A stretch of 6,341 nucleotides of DNA from Acidobacteriota bacterium. GTDB taxonomy: Bacteria; Acidobacteriota; Vicinamibacteria; Vicinamibacterales; CAVVIG01. The notes under the pieces are model-generated. The model did no database searches. It was not told the origin of the DNA and saw only the letters and a list, made by a program, of their open reading frames with translations. The stretch covers positions 1 to 6,341 of the forward strand of contig QHWF01000195.1 in the NCBI GenBank assembly GCA_003222455.1, in the 5' to 3' direction. Shown here one piece after another: positions 4,399 through 6,341 of the stretch. The translations under genes were made by a program, and so were the position numbers. Each line of letters begins with the position of its first letter. Within the stretch, counting starts at the first letter, position 1.

Positions 4399-6341
4399 TG
4401 ACGACCGCCACGACTCAGCACGAAGACACGAAGTGGACGAAGGGCACGAAGTGGCATCGTACAGGATGGGTTCGTGGCCTTCGTGTTTCTTCGCGACTTC
4501 GTGAAGAGCTGTCGTGGACTACGCGCGCGCGTTTCGTTGTGTCCTTTGTATCCTTTGTGTCCTCTGTGGCGGCGCCGCACGCCCAACAACCGGCGGCGCC
4601 GCCAACCTATCGCAGCGGCACGCGCCTGAGCGTGCAGACGGTCAGCGTCAAGGACAAGGACGGTCACGCGGTTGAAGGCCTCACGGCAAAGGACTTCGTC
4701 GTCGTCGAGGACGGTGTGCCGCAGGCGATCAGCTTCGTCGAATTTCAGCGGCTGCCGGATCGTCGCGCCGAGACGCCGCCGCCGTCGACAGCGCCTCGCG
4801 TTGCGAGCGCGCCGCCTGTGCCGTCGGCTACGCAAGGACAGATTGTCACGCCGCCGCCGGGCGATACCCGATACCGCGACCGGCGGCTGCTGATCCTGTA
4901 CTTCGATCTCACCGCGATGCCGCCTGCGGATCAGGCGCGCGCCTACGCCGCGGCGCAGACGTTCATCGACACGCAGATGCAGGCGTCGGATCTGCTGGCG
5001 ATCATGACGTTCGGCGGCGGCGCCGTGCGCGTGAAGCAGGACTTCACCGGCGACCGCGCGCAGCTGCGCGAGGTGATGCAGACGCTGATCTTCGGCGACG
5101 ACAAGGACGGCGACGGCATTCCCGACAACACCGACATCGGCACGGCCTTCGGGCAGGACGATGCGGAGTTCAGCATCCTGAACACCGATCGACAGTTGTC
5201 GGCGCTCCAAACGGCGGCGACGATGTTGCGATCGCTGCCCGAGCAGAAGACGATGATCTATTTCGCCAGCGGCCTCCGGCTGAACGGCGTCGACAACCAG
5301 GCCCAGTTGCGCGCGACCACCAACGCCGCCATCCGCGCGAACGTGGCGCTGCACCCCATCGACGCGCGCGGCCTCGTCGCCCAGGCGCCGCTCGGCGACG
5401 CCTCGAGGCCATCGCCCGGCGGCATCGGCATGTTCTCCGGCCAGCTCGCACAGAACGCCATCACGAGCTTCCAGCGCTCGCAGGACACGCTGTTCGCGCT
5501 CGCGAAAGATACGGGCGGTAAGGCGATGTTCGACTACAACGACCTGGCGCAGGGCATCGTGCAGGCCGCCGAATCGGTGACGAGCTACTACATCCTCGGC
5601 TACTACAGCACGCATCCGGCGAACGATGGCCGTTTTCACCGCGTCAAGGTGTCGCTGGCCGGTGGCGTCGCCGGCGAGCTGGCATTCCGGCAGGGTTATT
5701 TCGCGGACAAGGAGTTTGCGAAGTTCACGGCGGCCGACAAGGAGCGTCAGCTCGAGGAGGCGTTGATGCTCGAGAACCCGGTGACGGAGATCACCATCGC
5801 GATGGAGCTGAATTATTTTCAGCTCAACAGCGCAGAGTATTTCGTGCCGGTGGCGGTCAAGATTCCCGGCAGCGAGCTCGCACTGGCGCGGCGCCGCGGC
5901 GCCCAGCGGACGGTGATCGACTTCATCGGTGAGGTGAAAGACGATTACGGGATTACGGTGCAGAACGTGCGCGACAAACTGGACATCAAGTTGAGCGACG
6001 ACACCGCGAGCCAGCTCGCCAAACGTCCGATCCAGTACGAGACAGGCTTCACGCTGCTGCCCGGCAAGTACGTGATCAAGATGCTTGCGCGTGACGCCGA
6101 AACCGGCCGGATCGGCACCTATCAGACATCCTTTTCCGTGCCGAACCTGAACCGCGAAACGCAACGCGTTCCCATCAGCACGGTCATCCTCAGCAGCCAG
6201 CGCGTGCCGCTCGGTGATGCCATCTACAGCGTCAAACAAAAGGCGGATGCTGAAGCGGCCAATCCTCTTGTCTACGGAGGGCAGAAGCTGATTCCGAGCG
6301 TGACCCGCGTGTTCAGCCGCGGCCGCGATCTCTACGTCTTC
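4398..6341 (+). CDS. VWA domain protein, TIGR03436 type (VWFA-related Acidobacterial), 3' end outside window
   Basis: The frame is open from the ATG at 4398 to the window edge (648 codons, no stop). The first 45 residues are hydrophilic and encoded by a repeat hairpin. Residues 46-62 form a signal-peptide-like core (FVVSFVSFVSSVA, then APHA before QQ). The family's N-terminal domain follows from about 71 (YRSGTRLSV, then DF at 99-100 and VEDG to 106), then a proline-rich linker (about 120-160). The vWA domain starts at LLILYFD (to D170); its metal site reads D170-L-T-A-M, degenerate against DxSxS. An insert, D235-K-D-G-D-G-I-P-D243, resembles a calcium loop. TGGKAMFDYNDL (372-383) and YYILGY (397-402) close the vWA region. 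A beta-rich C-terminal part starts near GYFADKEF. The protein is probably periplasmic or surface-exposed and binds an unknown partner. The 1-base overlap with the receptor suggests translational coupling. The true start is uncertain because the leader is repeat-derived. Confidence 0.88.
   Translation, partial: MTTATTQHEDTKWTKGTKWHRTGWVRGLRVSSRLREELSWTTRARFVVSFVSFVSSVAAPHAQQPAAPPTYRSGTRLSVQTVSVKDKDGHAVEGLTAKDFVVVEDGVPQAISFVEFQRLPDRRAETPPPSTAPRVASAPPVPSATQGQIVTPPPGDTRYRDRRLLILYFDLTAMPPADQARAYAAAQTFIDTQMQASDLLAIMTFGGGAVRVKQDFTGDRAQLREVMQTLIFGDDKDGDGIPDNTDIGTAFGQDDAEFSILNTDRQLSALQTAATMLRSLPEQKTMIYFASGLRLNGVDNQAQLRATTNAAIRANVALHPIDARGLVAQAPLGDASRPSPGGIGMFSGQLAQNAITSFQRSQDTLFALAKDTGGKAMFDYNDLAQGIVQAAESVTSYYILGYYSTHPANDGRFHRVKVSLAGGVAGELAFRQGYFADKEFAKFTAADKERQLEEALMLENPVTEITIAMELNYFQLNSAEYFVPVAVKIPGSELALARRRGAQRTVIDFIGEVKDDYGITVQNVRDKLDIKLSDDTASQLAKRPIQYETGFTLLPGKYVIKMLARDAETGRIGTYQTSFSVPNLNRETQRVPISTVILSSQRVPLGDAIYSVKQKADAEAANPLVYGGQKLIPSVTRVFSRGRDLYVF
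4418..4503. repeat. Long imperfect hairpin of CACGAAG / CTTCGTG units at the receptor-vWA junction
   Basis: The left half contains ACGAAG units at 4420, 4428, 4437 and 4446, spaced 8, 9 and 9 bases. The right half contains the complementary TTCGTG/CTTCG units. Two stems pair: 4419-4433 with 4489-4503 (13 of 15 positions) and 4438-4450 with 4471-4483 (12 of 13). A small asymmetric internal loop separates them and a 20-base apical loop (4451-4470) closes the structure. No T-run follows, so it does not look like an intrinsic terminator. The whole element is read in frame as the hydrophilic start of the vWA protein, giving T-K-W, T-K-G, T-K-W tripeptides. Related motif copies flank the start of the receptor gene. 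Confidence 0.75.
4509..4586 (+). other. Predicted signal peptide region of the vWA protein
   Basis: From LSWTTRAR (4509-4532) the translation has two arginines. It is followed by a hydrophobic or small-residue core to A59 and a likely signal peptidase cut near A62, just before QQPAAPP. An alternative cut follows SVA at A58. If translation began at the CTG at 4509 this would be a normal 25-residue signal peptide, but CTG is a rare start and the purine run GAAGAG (4503-4508) abuts it with no spacing. With the ATG at 4398 the signal has an unusually long n-region of about 45 residues. Which start is used cannot be decided from sequence alone. Confidence 0.5.
4536..4571 (+). repeat. 9-bp tandem tract (TTTGTGTCC-like, four units) encoding the signal peptide core
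   Basis: Four consecutive 9-base units are visible: GTTGTGTCC, TTTGTATCC, TTTGTGTCC and TCTGTGGCG. In the vWA frame they encode VVS-FVS-FVS-SVA, the hydrophobic core of the predicted signal peptide. The period and composition resemble the right-arm (TTCGTG) half of the preceding hairpin, so this tract probably belongs to the same repeat family or arose the same way. Because the unit is a multiple of three, copy-number changes by slippage would keep the frame and lengthen or shorten the hydrophobic core by three residues. Confidence 0.7.

Noticed and set aside
4418..4503. Intrinsic terminator at the receptor-vWA junction
   Set aside because: The stem is strong but no T-run follows, and the next gene's start lies upstream of it. 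Termination here would cut the vWA transcript.
4418..4571. CRISPR array or IS terminal repeats
   Set aside because: The repeat units are only 8-9 bases, without spacers of uniform length, and there is no transposase or cas gene in the window.
4113..6239. A 708-codon antisense open frame opposite the end of the receptor gene and the vWA gene
   Set aside because: It is Arg/His-rich with no recognisable domain and lies opposite a strand with clear receptor and vWA signatures. The repeat element translates in it as HRGHKGYKGH-type sequence, typical of spurious ORFs over these repeats. High GC content makes long antisense frames common.

Overview
The window is GC-rich and holds four same-strand (+) genes with almost no space between them. 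It contains the tail of one TIGR03435-family gene, a complete second TIGR03435-family gene, a complete TonB-dependent receptor with a carboxypeptidase-regulatory-like N-terminal domain, and the first 648 codons of a TIGR03436-type (VWFA-related, 'Acidobacterial') protein that runs off the right edge. TIGR03435 and TIGR03436 proteins and this receptor type are strongly expanded in Acidobacteriota. I therefore infer an acidobacterium, most likely of the Vicinamibacteria type, from soil or a soil-like metagenome. The taxon is inferred from gene families only; no marker gene is present.

Layout: 1-206 is the end of the first TIGR03435 gene. 207-299 is the only real intergenic gap, with a -10-like hexamer, a small dyad and a Shine-Dalgarno for the next gene. 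300-1289 is the second TIGR03435 gene, a tandem paralog of the first. After 28 bases comes the receptor gene (1318-4398), whose start codon lies in the loop of a perfect 10-bp inverted repeat. The receptor's stop codon overlaps by one base the ATG of the vWA gene (4398 to beyond 6341). No RNA gene, insertion sequence, CRISPR array or convincing terminator is visible.

The complete TIGR03435 protein and the receptor have clear export signals, the partial vWA protein has a probable one, and the partial TIGR03435 protein belongs to an exported family. The set therefore looks like a cell-envelope module: an outer-membrane channel, a secreted vWA protein probably translated in coupling with it, and periplasmic or surface TIGR03435 proteins. 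The substrate cannot be read from the sequence.

The most interesting signal is a short interspersed repeat built on CACGAA and its complement TTCGTG in roughly 9-base units. It appears at both junctions flanking the receptor gene. At the second junction it forms a long imperfect hairpin followed by a 9-bp tandem tract, all read through in frame by the vWA gene. The hydrophobic core of the predicted vWA signal peptide is itself encoded by this tract. This suggests that an intergenic repeat family has been recruited as the 5' end, and as the secretion signal, of a protein-coding gene.
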